This document shows, piece after piece, positions 30,214 to 42,380 of a DNA stretch of 64,000 nt; within the stretch, counting starts at the first letter, position 1, and each line of letters begins with the position of its first letter. A program made the translations under genes and the position numbers. The notes under the pieces were generated by a model that was not told the DNA's origin, ran no database searches, and worked only from the letters and a program-made list of their open reading frames with translations. Where the stretch lies: NCBI RefSeq assembly GCF_000518285.1, contig NZ_JADH01000001.1, positions 62,001 through 126,000 on the forward strand, in the 5' to 3' direction. The stretch comes from Williamsoniiplasma lucivorax ATCC 49196. GTDB lineage: Bacteria; Bacillota_I; Bacilli_A; Mycoplasmatales; Mycoplasmataceae.

Positions 30214-31251
30214 ATGAGTGAGAATAAGAATTTACAAACAAAACTAGATAAACAAAAAAATAATAACTTAAAAATCAGAACACTTTCAGCGATGATTATG
30301 CTGTGTTTTTTAGCGGTTTATCTTCTTTTAGTTGTCTTTTCAACTGAAGCACAAAGACAAGGATGAAAAATCGACCCAAGAATAACTAGTTATGTTTTTT
30401 ATGGTTGCACAATGGTTTTACTAGTAATCTCAATTCATGAATTAGCTAATAGTTTAGGTTATAAAAAAATCTGAATGCAAATCTTAATTGTTATTCTTCC
30501 ATTAGCCATTTTCTACTTCCCATTTTTTAAAGCCAATAATCTGTCGATTATTGATGTTGATGCACAAATTCATTTATGATTTGACTGATGATTTACCTTG
30601 ATTATGGTTAGTTGTTATTTCTTATTATTGCTTGCTTTAAGTTTTGCTTCTAAAGAAGAGCATGCCAAAAGAAAAATGATTGTTTTATTTGCTTATTCTT
30701 TAATTATTATTATTGGTTTTAAAGGTTTAAGTGAAATTGCTTTAACCATGAATACTATTGGTAATCATTTGGACCATAATCCTAAATATGGTTTCATGAC
30801 AATTATTTGAGTTTGAGGAACAGTTATTTTAACTGATACATTTGCTTATTTAGGCGGAACTAAGTTCGGTAAAACTCCACTTGCTCCAACAATCAGTCCT
30901 AAAAAAAGTTGTGAAGGGGCTTTAATCGGAACTGTGGGCGCAACCTTAATTGGAGCATTGGTTGCTAATTTAAGTTTTTATTTAGTACCTAACTTTGGAC
31001 CATTAAGTTGGAATTTAGGAACCGTCCAAGCAACCATGCCAAAAGTTATACCAGGACTTTTATTAACTTTATTAACTTTATTAATTTCTATTTTAGGTCA
31101 ATTGGGCGACTTATTATTTAGTGGATTAAAAAGAATGGTGGGAATTAAAGATTTTGCCAATTGTTTCCCTGGACATGGGGGAGTATTAGATCGTTTTGAT
31201 TCATTGATCTTTGTTACTTTCTTTCTTTTTATTATTATTCAAATCATTTAG
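30214..31251 (+). CDS. cdsA: Phosphatidate cytidylyltransferase
   Basis: Makes CDP-diacylglycerol from phosphatidic acid and CTP, the step after PlsC. 345 residues, multiple membrane segments. The family signature is present at the C-terminal end: GLKRMVGIKDFANCFPGHGG and VLDRFDSLIF; DTFAYLGGTKFGKTPLAP and SPKKSCEG precede it. The ATG at 30214 follows TTAAGGGGAA. It is 15 bp upstream of polC. Confidence 0.94.
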
Positions 31252-31266
31252 TGGGAGGAGATTTGC

Positions 31267-34200
31267 ATGGAACAAAGATTAAAATTAATTTTTGAAAAAT
31301 TAAATATCGAAATCGACCAAGAAGACTTGGTTTGTTTTAATGGTGCTTGTGTGGTTGGGCAAATTGCTGTATCTGAAGTTAAAGAAAAAGCTTATTTGAC
31401 AATTCAAGTTTCACAAACTTTACCAATCACAGTTATTAAAAAATTGGATCATAAATTTAAAAATGCGAAAATTCAAACTAAAATTACTATTTGCCCAACA
31501 ATAGTTAATTATCATTTAGAAACAATTTGACAATATATCGATTTTATTAAAAATGAAAAAGCAACCAACAAAACTTCAACTTGAGAAGCTATTGATCAAG
31601 CGCATGCTAATTTTGATGCAGAACAAAAGTTAATTGAATTTGTTGTTGAATCAGTGAGCAAACAAAAAGTGGTTGATGAAGAAATTAAATATTTGTTAGC
31701 TAAACTACAACAATATGGTTTTCATGATTTAAAAATTACTTCAACATTAATCACCCCTGTTGAAGATTTTATTTCACAACAAGAAGACACATTTAAAAAA
31801 ATGGCAATGGCTGAACAAGAAAAAAAAGTTCAACAAAATCGTGTTGAAGAAACTAAGCCAGTTAATAACAATAACTTTAGAACTTATGCTGGTCCAAAAC
31901 TTGACCAAGCAAGTTATAAATCTTTATTAGATATTGAAGAAAATGCTAATAACGTTGTTATTCATGCCCAAATTTTAAAATTAAACATTCGTAATTCGAA
32001 AACTGGGCGAAAAATTTATTCTTTAGACGTGACTGATCACAACTCTTCAATCAAAGCAATTTATTTTGGCAAAGACGAAGGAATTAATTTATTAGATCCT
32101 TTAACTGAAGATGAGGCAATGAGTGATAATGTGGCAATTTATAAACAAAATCGCATTGGTGTTGGGGATTGAATTGCTTTAAAAGGAAAAACAAATTTTT
32201 CGCAATATGATAATGAAATTATTTTTATTGTGGAGAATTTCCAAAAAATCAATCGTGAAATTAATACTAGAGAAGACAATGCTGAACAAAAACGTGTTGA
32301 ACTACATACCCACTCAAAAATGTCTGTTATGGATGGTGTGAGTGAAGTTAGTGATTATATCAATCGTGCTGATAAATGAGATTGGCCAGCAATTGCAATT
32401 ACTGAACATACTAATGTTCAGTCATTTCCTGATGCTTTCAAAGCAATTAAAGCGGTTAATAAAAAACGCCAAGAAAAAAATCAAAATCTTTTAAAACTAA
32501 TCTATGGGGCAGAAGTGACTGTTTTAAATGATGAACTTTGATATGTTAAAAATCCAACAGGAATTAAATTAAATCAAGCTAAACTAACTGTTTTTGACTT
32601 AGAAACAACAGGACTAAGTCCTGAATTTGATGAAATTATTGAATTTGGAGCAATTGTTTATGATGTTAAAACTGGTGAACGTAAACGCGTTGATTATTTA
32701 ATCAAACCAACCAAACCATTAAAAACATTTACTAAAGAATTGACCAACATTACTGATGAAATGTTAGAAGATAAACCAACAATCGAAGAAATCTTCCCTA
32801 CCATTTATGAATTAATTAAAGATACGATTTTAATTGCCCACAATGCTAATTTTGACTTAGGTTTTTTAAACTGTAATGCTAAAAAATTAGGTTATCCCGA
32901 ATTAACCAATACAGCTTTAGATACATTAACAATTGCCAGAGCAATTTATCCTGAATTAAAAAATCACCGTTTAGGGACAGTTGCTAAAAAAACCGGCATC
33001 ATTTATGACGACAAAATTGCTCACCGTGCGGATTATGATGCCGATATTTTAATTGATGTTTATGAACATATGTGAAGTGATGCTAAAAAAAATCACGACA
33101 TTATTTATGATGAAGATTGAAAGAAAATTCATCCTGAGAACAAAAAAATCAATGTTAACTTTACAAAAACACGTGGTTTTCACACCACAGTGTTGGCCAA
33201 AAACCAAGCTGGTTTAAAAGATTTGTATAAAATCATTTCTTACACTCATACAGATTCCTTGCTAGGTTCACCAAAAATTTTTAAATCAGAATTATTAAGT
33301 TGAAGAAATAAAGGAAATTTATTAATTGGGACAAGTTGCGTCAATGGAGAAATTTTTGAACTAGCGAGAACCGGAACTTTAAATGCTTTAAATACCAAAA
33401 TTCAAGATTATGATTATGTCGAAATTCAACCATTAAGTGTTTATAAAAACTTATTACAAAATGATAGTTTAGATTTAGATGAATTAAAACGCACAATTAA
33501 ACTAATTATTAAAATTGCACAAGCCAACAATAAATTAATTGTGGCTTCAAGTGATGCTCACTATGTTGACCCTGAATTAAAAATTATTCGTGAAATTTAT
33601 ATTAATTCCAAAGGTTTAGGTGGGTCTAATCACCCGTTATTTGATTTCAAAAAACGGGTAACTGATTATCCCGATCAACATCTTAGAACAACTAAAGAAA
33701 TGCTTGATGAGTTCAGTTGATTAAATGATGAGAAACTTGTCGAAGAAATTGTTATCACCAATACCAATAAAATTGCTGAGATGATTGAACATGGTATTGA
33801 AGCTGTGAAAACTGGCACATTTGACCCACAAATTAAAGATGTTGATCAACTCTTAAAACAAAAGTGTTATGAAATTGCTCATCAAATGTATGGTGAAAAA
33901 CTGCCCGAGATTGTCAGCAAACGTTTAGAACTAGAATTGAATTCAATTATTAAACATGGATTTGCTGTCGTTTATTGAATTTCCCATAAATTAGTCGAGA
34001 AAAGTTTAAACGATGGTTATCTTGTTGGAAGCCGTGGAAGTGTTGGTTCTAGCTTTGTTGCAAGAACCAGTAATATTACTGAAGTTAACCCTTTAAAAGC
34101 TCATTATCGTTGTTTAAACTGTCAATATTCTGATTTTGAAACACCACCAGAATTTAATTGCGGATATGATTTACCGATTAAAAATTGTCCAAATTGTCAT

Positions 34201-35724
34201 CAGCAATTAATTGGTGATGGTCACGATATTCCTTTCGAAACATTCTTAGGTTTTGATGGAGATAAGGTGCCTGATATTGACTTAAACTTTTCTGGTGAAT
34301 ATCAACCCAAAGCACACAACTTTACCAAAGAAATGTTTGGTGAAAATAATGTTTTCCGTGCTGGAACCATTTCAACAGTCGCTGATAAAACCGCTTTTGG
34401 TTATGTGAAAAACTTCTTAGAATCACACACCGAATTAGAACAACCGCGCAAAGTTGAAATTGAACGTTTAGCAACACTTGCTAGTGGGGTGAAACGCACA
34501 ACTGGTCAACACCCTGGGGGGATTATTATTCTACCAAGTGAATTTGAAATTGAAGATTTTACCCCTGTCAATTATCCAGCTGATGATGTCAAAAGTGCTT
34601 GAAAAACGACTCATTTTGATTTTCACTCAATTCATGACAACTTATTAAAAATGGATATTTTAGGTCATGTCGATCCGACTGCTTTAAAAATGTTGCGTGA
34701 TTTAACTGGGGTTGATCCTGTCAACATTCCCACAAACGATAAAAAAGTTTATACTTTATTTTCTAATTTAAGTGCTTTAAATATTACTGCCGATCAAATT
34801 AATAATGAAGTGACAGGAGCGATTGGTATTCCTGAATTTGGCACTCAATTTGTCCGTGGGATGTTAAAAGATACAAAACCAAGATCATTTGCTGATTTAG
34901 TGCAAATTTCAGGATTATCCCACGGAACTGATGTTTGGTTAGGCAATGCCCAACTTTTAATTAAAAATGGTTTAGCCAATATTTCAACTGTTATTGGTTG
35001 TCGTGATGATATTATGGTTTACTTAATGAACATTGGTTTAGAACCATCACTAGCTTTCAATATTATGGAATCTGTCCGTAAAGGTAAAGGTTTAAAAACG
35101 CAATGAATTGAAGAAATGCGTGCTTTCAAAATTCCGGAATGGTATATTGAATCTTGTCAAAAAATTAAATATATGTTTCCCAAAGCGCATGCCACTGCTT
35201 ATGTGTTAATGGCCTATCGCATTGCTTGATATAAAATTTATTATCCAGAAGAATACTATGCAGTCTTTTTCTCAACAAGAGCCAATGCTTTTGATTTAAA
35301 GACGACATTGCAAGGTTATGATGCCATTTTAAGCAAACTAAGAGAATACGAATCAAAAGCTGCCAGAAAAGAAACAACAGCTAAAGAAAATGATTTAATT
35401 ACAACTTTTGAGGTTTTAATTGAAATGATGTCGCGAGGGGTGAAAATTGCGAACATCGATTTTAACAAATCACTTTCAACTAAGTTCTTAGTTGAAAGTA
35501 ATGAAAAAGGTGAGAAAATTTTATATCCACCATTCAATGTCATTGATTCATTAGGCGAAACTGCTGCCCAATCAATTGTTGATGCTCGTGAAGTGCAACA
35601 GTTCAGTTCAATCAAAGACCTAAAAACAAGAACCCAAATTACCCAAACTCAAATGAAAATTTTTGAGGAACTAAAAATTGTTGATTCATTATCAAATGAT
35701 GAACAACTAACATTTGAATTTTAA
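31267..35724 (+). CDS. polC: DNA polymerase III alpha subunit, PolC type
   Basis: The replicative polymerase of Gram-positive-type bacteria; 1485 residues, full length for PolC. In order: an N-terminal domain, an OB fold (about 225-330), a PHP domain split around the exonuclease ([14 protein letters not shown] near 344), a DEDD 3'-5' exonuclease ([20 protein letters not shown] near 441), PHP part two, and then the polymerase core. The core shows [12 protein letters not shown] near 921, a zinc module (CLNC, CPNC near 955-975), catalytic PDIDLNFSG near 1001 and TTGQHPGG near 1080. A helix-hairpin-helix C terminus completes it. Many TGA-Trp codons break it in the standard code. The start follows GTGGGAGGAG. 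Confidence 0.97.
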
Positions 35725-35759
35725 AAAATTTTAAAATTCAAAAATGAAGGAGAAACATA

Positions 35760-36422
35760 ATGTTATTAAATAAATATATTGACCACACGATTTTAAAACC
35801 AGAAGCCACTGCTCAAGATGTGATCAAAATTTGCCAGGAAGCTAAAGAATATGACTTTGCCACAGTTTGTGTGAATCCAAGTCGCGTTGCCCAAGCTAAA
35901 GAACTTTTAAAAGGAAGTAATGTCGGAATTACCACTGTTATTGGTTTTCCATTAGGAGCTTCAACAAGTGAAGTTAAAGCTTGTGAAACAAAAAATGCGC
36001 TTCAGCAAGGGGCCAGTGAAATTGATATGGTACTTAATATTGGAGCCATGAAAGACCGTAATTATGCGGATGTTTTAAACGATCTAAAAATCGTGAGACA
36101 AGCAGCACAAAATCATGTCTTAAAAGTGATTTTAGAAACTTGTTTATTAACTGATGAAGAAATCGTCAAAGCTTGTCAATTATGTGTCGAAGCTCAAGTT
36201 GATTTTGTTAAAACCTCAACTGGATTTAGTACTGCTGGGGCTAATGTCCATGTGGTTGAATTAATGAAACAAACTGTTGGTGATGTTTGTCAAGTTAAAG
36301 CTAGTGGGGGAGTAAGAACTTATCAAGATGCTTTAGAGATGATCAAAGCTGGAGCAACTCGTTTAGGAACTAGTGGGGGAGTGGCCATTGTCAATGGTCA
36401 AGAACACCAAGAAAAATATTAA
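35760..36422 (+). CDS. deoC: Deoxyribose-phosphate aldolase
   Basis: Splits deoxyribose-5-phosphate into acetaldehyde and glyceraldehyde-3-phosphate. 220 residues with the Schiff-base lysine in VDFVKTSTGFS (about residue 151) and the second active-site lysine in VKASGGVRT. AAGGAGAAA precedes the ATG. It follows polC by 35 bp and converges with deoD. deoD, a sugar phosphomutase, deoC and a deaminase together make a nucleoside-salvage neighbourhood, as in other mollicutes. Confidence 0.95.
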   Translation: MLLNKYIDHTILKPEATAQDVIKICQEAKEYDFATVCVNPSRVAQAKELLKGSNVGITTVIGFPLGASTSEVKACETKNALQQGASEIDMVLNIGAMKDRNYADVLNDLKIVRQAAQNHVLKVILETCLLTDEEIVKACQLCVEAQVDFVKTSTGFSTAGANVHVVELMKQTVGDVCQVKASGGVRTYQDALEMIKAGATRLGTSGGVAIVNGQEHQEKY

Positions 36423-36450
36423 AAAAATTGGATGTTTAATCCAATTTTTT
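36422..36450. terminator. Bidirectional terminator between deoC and deoD
   Basis: AAAAAATTGGAT/ATCCAATTTTTT stem with a short GTTTA-type loop, serving both convergent genes; its edge touches the deoD stop codon. Confidence 0.85.
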
Positions 36451-37162
36451 ATTTCACGAATTTTAAAGCTGTTTCTAAAGCTAATTCAAACATGGTGGTG
36501 AATTTGCTTTCACGTTCTTGACTCGTTGTCACTTCTCCAGTCACTAAGTTATCTGACACAGTAAATAAAGCGGCAGCTTTTTTATTTAACTTAATGGCAT
36601 TGGCAAATAAAGCATATGTTTCCATTTCAACAACATCTAAATGTTTTTCTTTAGCAAGAGCTAAAGAATTATCACTACGGTAGAATACATCACTGGCATG
36701 AGCACGACCACTAATCAAAGGAATATTTAGTTCCTTGGCAGTTTCAGCAATAGTGTCAAACATTTCTTTGGCAGCTGGTAAAATCTCTTGATGTGTTCTA
36801 GTCACAATTTTAGCAAATTGTGATTCGCCATAAGAATCTTTAGTGTTAAAAACTGAATAGGGGCGGTAATCTTTGTTATATGCCCCACAAGTTCCAACAC
36901 GTAAAATGTAATCAACATCATAATCATTAAATAATTCATATGAATAAATTCCCATAGATGCATTCCCCATCCCTGAAGCAGCAATTGTAATTGGTACTCC
37001 TTTATATGTTCCTGTATACATAAACATGTTACGCACACGATTAACTAATTTTGGATTTGTTAAATATTTTTCAGCCATTACTTTAGCGCGTAATGGATCT
37101 CCTGGCATTAAGACAAATTTGGCAATTTGGCCAACTTGCGCTTCAATATGTGGTGTTCCCAT
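36449..37162 (-). CDS. deoD: Purine nucleoside phosphorylase DeoD
   Basis: Phosphorolysis of purine (deoxy)nucleosides. 237 residues, hexameric DeoD type: MGTPHIEAQ start, LMPGDPLRAK phosphate site, SGMGNASMGIYSYEL, RVGTCGAY, VVEMETYALF (ribose binding) and FTVSDNLVTGE. AAAAAAGGAGAAAA precedes the ATG. Cotranscribed with the upstream phosphomutase gene (16-bp gap). Confidence 0.96.
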   Translation of the reverse strand: MGTPHIEAQVGQIAKFVLMPGDPLRAKVMAEKYLTNPKLVNRVRNMFMYTGTYKGVPITIAASGMGNASMGIYSYELFNDYDVDYILRVGTCGAYNKDYRPYSVFNTKDSYGESQFAKIVTRTHQEILPAAKEMFDTIAETAKELNIPLISGRAHASDVFYRSDNSLALAKEKHLDVVEMETYALFANAIKLNKKAAALFTVSDNLVTGEVTTSQERESKFTTMFELALETALKFVK

Positions 37163-37178
37163 TTTTTCTCCTTTTTTG

Positions 37179-38870
37179 TTACATTTCTAATTTTAATTGA
37201 TTTTTTAAATCTTGTCACATTTTAATTTGTTTGTCTTTTGATGAAATTTGATTTTTATCAACAACAACAAAGTAAATTTTTAATTTTGGTTCAGTTCCCG
37301 ATGGACGAGCAGCAAATCATGATCCATCTTCAAAATAAAATTTTAGCAAATTTTGTCCTGGCATATTATATAGTCCGTCAATGTAATCTTCGACTTTCAC
37401 AACTTTTAAACCAGCTAGTTCTTTAAGACCATGAGTTCTTAATTGTTTCATGATTGGATCTAGTTTAATTGCTTTTTCTTCTGGTTTAACATTCAAATTG
37501 ACAGTGTCAGTGAAATAAAAACCATATTCATCATAAATATCATCTAAAACATCAATTAGTGTTTTGTTGTGTTTGGTTTTGGCATACCAACAAGCTTCAG
37601 CAATGACCACACTAGCTTGAATCCCATCTTTATCTCTAGTTGAGGCATCTAAAACATAACCAAATGATTCTTCATAGGCAAAAACAAAGTTTAAACCACG
37701 ACTTGCTTCTTTAGCAATTTCATCACCCATTCATTTAAAACCAGTGAGGGTTTTAATAATTTCTACTCCATAAGTTTCATGAGCAATACGATCTCCTAAA
37801 TCTGAAGTCACAAAGCTTGAATATAAAGCAGGATTAACTGGTAATTTATTAAATTTCTTTTGTTGAGATAATTTTCATTGAATTAACAATGGTCCTGTTT
37901 CATTCCCATTTAAGCGAACTCATTGCTTATCATGTTTGACAGCAATCCCGATGCGATCAGCATCTGGATCATTAATAATGATGATATCTGCATCATGTTT
38001 TTCTCCATATTGTAAAGGGATGATTCAGGCTGGTGCAAATTCTGGATTGGGATTTCCAACATTTTTAAATGTTTCATCTTCAAAAGCATGTTCTGCCACT
38101 TCAATGACATCATAGCCAAACTTTCTTAATAAAACTGGGGTAAATTCAGTTCCAGTTCCATTCACTGCTGAAAAAATTATTTTAGTTTGTTTTTTGGAAG
38201 CAGTTTCATTTGGATAAAATTGTAAATCAGCAATCATTTGTTCATATGCTTTGGTAATTTCATTAGCCACTGTGGTCATTAAAGCAGGATTAGTTTGATA
38301 ATTTCAATTTAAAATATCAGTAATTTTATCCATTTCTGTCGCAATGACATCAGTATCTTCTGGCATTAATTGGCATCCAAACGGATCATAAATTTTGTAT
38401 CCATTATATTCAGCTGGATTATGACTAGCAGTAATCACAACCCCAGCAATGGCATTTAATTTTTTAGTAGCATATGAAACCAACGGGGTTGGTTTCATGG
38501 CATTGTTTGCAAATAAATAAGCTTTAATATTAAAACTAGTTAAAATTTCAGCAACTAACTGAGCAAATTCTTTAGAATTATGACGATTATCATGACCAAT
38601 TACGACACCATCATTTAATCTGTCAGGGTATTTACTCAATAACAATTTGCTTAAGCAAATTGTTACTTTTTTAATTGTATAGACATTAAAGCGACCTGGG
38701 CCTGCTCCCAAAATTCCTCTAATTCCAGCTGTGCCAAATTCTAATTCCAAATTAAAAGCAGCATTTAATTCTTCATCACTAGCATTGGCTAACAAATCTT
38801 GCAGTTCTGGATCCATAGTTGGATTAGTACTTCATTCTAAAAAATGTTTATTTTGTTTGTCAAAAATCAT
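37179..38870 (-). CDS. Phosphoglucomutase/phosphomannomutase family
   Basis: A 563-residue alpha-D-phosphohexomutase. Motifs in order: EFGTAGIRG near the N terminus, the phosphoserine loop TASHNPAEYNGYK, the Mg-binding NDPDADRIG, sugar-binding EESFGYV and the phosphate-binding RPSGTEPKLKIY. The location between deoD and the dCMP deaminase gene suggests it acts on (deoxy)ribose-1-phosphate as well as hexose phosphates, replacing a dedicated DeoB; this is inference. The ATG at 38870 follows TAAGGAATAAA. Confidence 0.93.
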
Positions 38871-38927
38871 ATTTTATTCCTTAACTATTCTTTTATATTT
38901 TTAATTATACCCTTAAAAAGGAATAAT

Positions 38928-38948
38928 AAAAAAAGGACTTTAGTCCAT
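38928..38948 (-). terminator. Compact terminator after the deaminase gene
   Basis: On the minus strand GGACT-AA-AGTCC followed by T7; the gene's TAA stop lies inside the hairpin. Confidence 0.7.
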
Positions 38949-39428
38949 TTTTATGTCATTAATTAAAATTTCAATCTTTAAATCAGGTAATAATTCATAA
39001 CTGATCTGGGCGGCATCTAACATGCGTTTAGAAGCAATCACATTTGGCTCGTTGTCATATTTATTATCCATAAAATAAATTTTGCTAATTCCGGCTTGGA
39101 TTAAAATTTTAGCACATTCATTACAAGGGAATAAAGTCACATATAATTCACAACCAGTTAAATCAGTTCGTGAAGCAACAACAGCATTTAATTCAGCATG
39201 AGCCACATAAGGATATTTTGTATTAACAAAATCCCCCTCACGTTCTCATGGAAAATCATCATCACTAATACCACGTGGAAAACCATTATACCCAGTCGAA
39301 ACAATTTGTTGCAAACGATTAACAACAACGGCCCCAACTTGAGTTGATGGGTCTTTACTACGCATGGCAGATGCTTTAGCAACTGTCATAAAATATGTTT
39401 TTCAATCTAAATATTCTTTACGTTTCAT
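38940..39428 (-). CDS. dCMP deaminase family protein
   Basis: A 162-residue zinc deaminase of the ComEB/dCMP deaminase group. Zinc ligands and the catalytic Glu are in [10 protein letters not shown] and [10 protein letters not shown]; the [13 protein letters not shown] and [14 protein letters not shown] segments are typical of dCMP deaminases. It would supply dUMP for ThyA. The ATG at 39428 is behind AGTAGGTTG. Last gene of the ileS-lspA-rluD-rhomboid-like cluster. Confidence 0.9.
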
Positions 39429-39467
39429 TTGCAACCTACTCTTTTCTGACTTTGTTTGATCACTATT

Positions 39468-40799
39468 TTAAAGATTACCAGGGAAATAATAAACCCAACC
39501 GATTCTAGCAACAATGTCTGCTGCTGTTTTTTTAGACATTAATCCATTTCTAATATAAGCCTCTAGTGTGTCAAGTACTCTAATATCTGTAGCTGGAGTG
39601 AATTCTCTAATAAAGATAAAGATAATTGGGACAATAATTAAAGCAAGCAAAATAACTAACGCACCAATTTTAGTAATCATTGATTGTTCAATTTTTAATG
39701 GCATTAAAGCCATTAAAGCAGAACCACTTGCTAATCCAACTCCCATAGCGATGAAGTCTTCTTTACCTCCACCACTCATCATAGTGATTAAAATTAGAAT
39801 TAGAACTGGTCAAATCATTTTTAATTTAATAAATTTAGAAGTGACTTTACTATCAGCAGCGACACTCATAATTAAGGTCCCGACTGCAATAGCTGTGATG
39901 TTAGAAATTCCTGCAGTGATTTGCATTGGGAACATCACAGAAACAAATAGTCCAGTCATGATATAAGCCATTAACATCACCAATAATAATTTTCAAGCTT
40001 TAATTGTTGCTTCTGAAAATTTTAAAGCTGTATAAAGTGCAATCCCTCCAAATCCAATCACAAAAATGTTAGAAAACATTTGTGATGTTGGTAAGGCAAA
40101 TCCATATGTAAAAATTCGTCATCATTGACCACCATCAATTGTTAAAGATAAAGTGGTTCCACCAGAAAATAAACTATGCACTCCAAAAATGCCATCTAAA
40201 GTATAGTTGTTTAAATTATACATAATTGATAATGATAACCAAACAATCGGAGTTAAAACTGCAGCTGCTAAAACAAATCAAGTAAAAATTAATTTATTTG
40301 GTGAAGTTCTGGCAATTAAAGAAGAAACAGATTTAGTGATTTTTTCCAAATCAAGTTCACCAATATCTTCATTTTCTTCTTGGTTTTTCACCATATTTTG
40401 TTGGTTAAAAAAGCTAGTTGATTTTTCCATGGTTAGATTAGTAATTTTTGGAAAAAAATCACGTAAAGTAGTTTTGACAAAGTCAAAACTTCCAACAATT
40501 TCGATGTTACCATTGTCATCTTTAACAAAATTATTAGCTAATTCAGCATTCACAATTAAGTTTAAAAATTTTGGTTTGTGGTGTTCAGAAATTTTCATTT
40601 TCAACAATAATTTTTCTAAAAAGAAATCAGTTGTTCCAGGTTCTAGTTTGATATTTGATAATTTAATCACATTAATATCATTTGTTGAAGAATAAAAATA
40701 AATTGCATTCTGACTATTTTTAGTAATTTTTTTATATCTCTCTTCGCGAATAAAAAAATTCTTAAAGGCATGTTTAATATCTTTGTAATTTATATCCAT
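39468..40799 (-). CDS. Rhomboid-like membrane protein, probably catalytically inactive
   Basis: A 443-residue protein with a cytosolic N-terminal half (about 170 residues) and a C-terminal membrane domain. The rhomboid loop-1 motif GGQWWRIFTYGF is clear (near residue 208). The catalytic Ser segment GxSG reads AGISNITAI, and the TM6 His position (AHxxG in active enzymes) reads IAMGVGLASG. The conserved HxxxN of TM2 is SQMFSN. So the Ser may be kept but the His is not seen. It overlaps rluD by 1 bp (TAATG). Confidence 0.65.
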
Positions 40800-41728
40800 T
40801 ATGCACCATCCCTTTTTATCTTATTAATCATATCATTAAATTCACTTGGTAGTGGTGATTCTACTAGGATTTCCTTTTTTGTAATTGGGTGAATAAACAC
40901 TAATTTAGCTGCGTGTAAGTATTGTCCAAAAGCGGTTGGCTTTTCAGTTTTACGACCATAAAGTGGGTCATTCATCACGGGGTGTTTAATAAAATTTAAA
41001 TGCACACGAATTTGATGAGTTCTCCCAGTTTCAATTGATAATTGCAATAAAGTGGCATTGGTATATCTTTCTAAAACTTTAAAATTAGTTTTGGCATATT
41101 TGGAATTAGTATGGGTGACAGCCATTTTTTTACGGTCATTTTCATGACGTCCAATTGGTGCTTCGATAATTCCTTCATTTTCTTCAAACTCACCCCAAAC
41201 TAAGGCAATATATTCTTTATAAATTTGGTGATCAACAAGCATGTTAGTTAATAAACGATGTGTTTTATCATTTTTAGCTACAATTAAAAGCCCTGTGGTT
41301 TGTTTGTCTAAACGATGAACAATCCCTGGTCTTTCCACACCCCCAATTGAACTTAAATTTTTCATTTGGCTTAATAAACCATTGACCACAGTCCCGCTTT
41401 GATTGCCAGCTCCAGGATGGACAACCATATTATTAGCTTTATCAATCACTAATAAATGTTCATCTTCATAAACAACTTTTAAATTTAGTTGCTCTGGTTG
41501 AAGATCAGTTTGATCTGGTTTAGGAATGACAATTTGAATGACATCATGAGCTTCAATTGGTTTTTTAGCAATCACAACCACTTGATCATTAATGCTGACA
41601 TTGCCTTTTTCAATGATTTTTTGAATCATTGAACGTGAAAAATCAAAAGAACCTTTTAACACTTCTGTTAAAAAGATATCTAATCTTTTGTGATTTTCTT
41701 CGGCTTTAATAATTTCAATTTTTTCCAT
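40799..41728 (-). CDS. rluD: Pseudouridine synthase, RluD family
   Basis: A 309-residue RNA-modifying enzyme. An S4 RNA-binding domain covers about residues 12-75. The catalytic motif GIVHRLDKQTTGLLIVAK near residue 140 holds the active Asp. GRHENDRKKMAV and ETGRTHQIRVHL complete the family pattern. RluD-type enzymes modify 23S rRNA helix 69, but the exact target cannot be read from sequence. It lies 2 bp after lspA and overlaps the next gene. Confidence 0.92.
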   Translation of the reverse strand: MEKIEIIKAEENHKRLDIFLTEVLKGSFDFSRSMIQKIIEKGNVSINDQVVVIAKKPIEAHDVIQIVIPKPDQTDLQPEQLNLKVVYEDEHLLVIDKANNMVVHPGAGNQSGTVVNGLLSQMKNLSSIGGVERPGIVHRLDKQTTGLLIVAKNDKTHRLLTNMLVDHQIYKEYIALVWGEFEENEGIIEAPIGRHENDRKKMAVTHTNSKYAKTNFKVLERYTNATLLQLSIETGRTHQIRVHLNFIKHPVMNDPLYGRKTEKPTAFGQYLHAAKLVFIHPITKKEILVESPLPSEFNDMINKIKRDGA

Positions 41729-41730
41729 AA

Positions 41731-42369
41731 TTATCCTTCTTTATTGGGGGTCGGAGCTTCAGGTTGGTCTGAAGCTTGATCTTGATGTGATTTAGATTTT
41801 TTACTATGTGATTTTTGGACAAACATTTTGACAATATCAATCAAGACACAAACTACCAAGTAAGCAATTGCGAGACTAACTCAAATGTCAGCAATATTTA
41901 AAATAAAATTATCAAGTCCAAAAATCGGTAGCTCAATTTTAATAAAATCGACAACTCCTCCCATCACACCAAGATGTGTACCAACTGTGACCATCGGTGC
42001 TCAAGCACGTGCTAATAGATTAGCAAAACTTCCAGAAATAAAAATTGTTAAACCAATCAATCATTTTTTATCATTGATAAAAATGATTGCTGTAAAAATT
42101 AAAATTGTCAAAATGGTGGCCATCGTGATGACGAATGTTGGATTGCCATCCATCATCCCTTTGGCAGCACCAGGATTAATTACATAATCAAAAGTTAAAA
42201 GACCTTTAATAATCGTAATTGATTCACCTTGATGCATATAAGCATTAATTAACCATTTAGAAATTCAATCAATGGCCACTAAAACAGAAAATAGCGGTAG
42301 GCAAGCTACCAACTTAAATTTTCACTTATACTCGTGGTGTTTGATTCTTTCAACAAAGTTTAATCACAT
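41731..42369 (-). CDS. lspA: Lipoprotein signal peptidase LspA
   Basis: Aspartyl membrane protease that cleaves prolipoproteins; 212 residues, four transmembrane segments. Recognisable parts: VAIDWISKW (conserved Asp of the first helix), VINPGAAKGMM (the N.GAAF region), and LNIADIWVSLA, the NxxD segment carrying a catalytic Asp. A cytosolic tail of about 35 charged residues (KKSKSHQDQASDQPEAP) is longer than in most LspA proteins. Start is MW (ATG TGA), so it is invisible in the standard code. AAAAAGGAGAATT precedes the ATG. Confidence 0.93.
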
Positions 42370-42380
42370 AATTCTCCTTT

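Noticed and set aside
31267-35724. Apparent splitting of polC into many pieces
   Set aside because: All breaks are TGA codons at Trp positions; with TGA as Trp the gene is intact.
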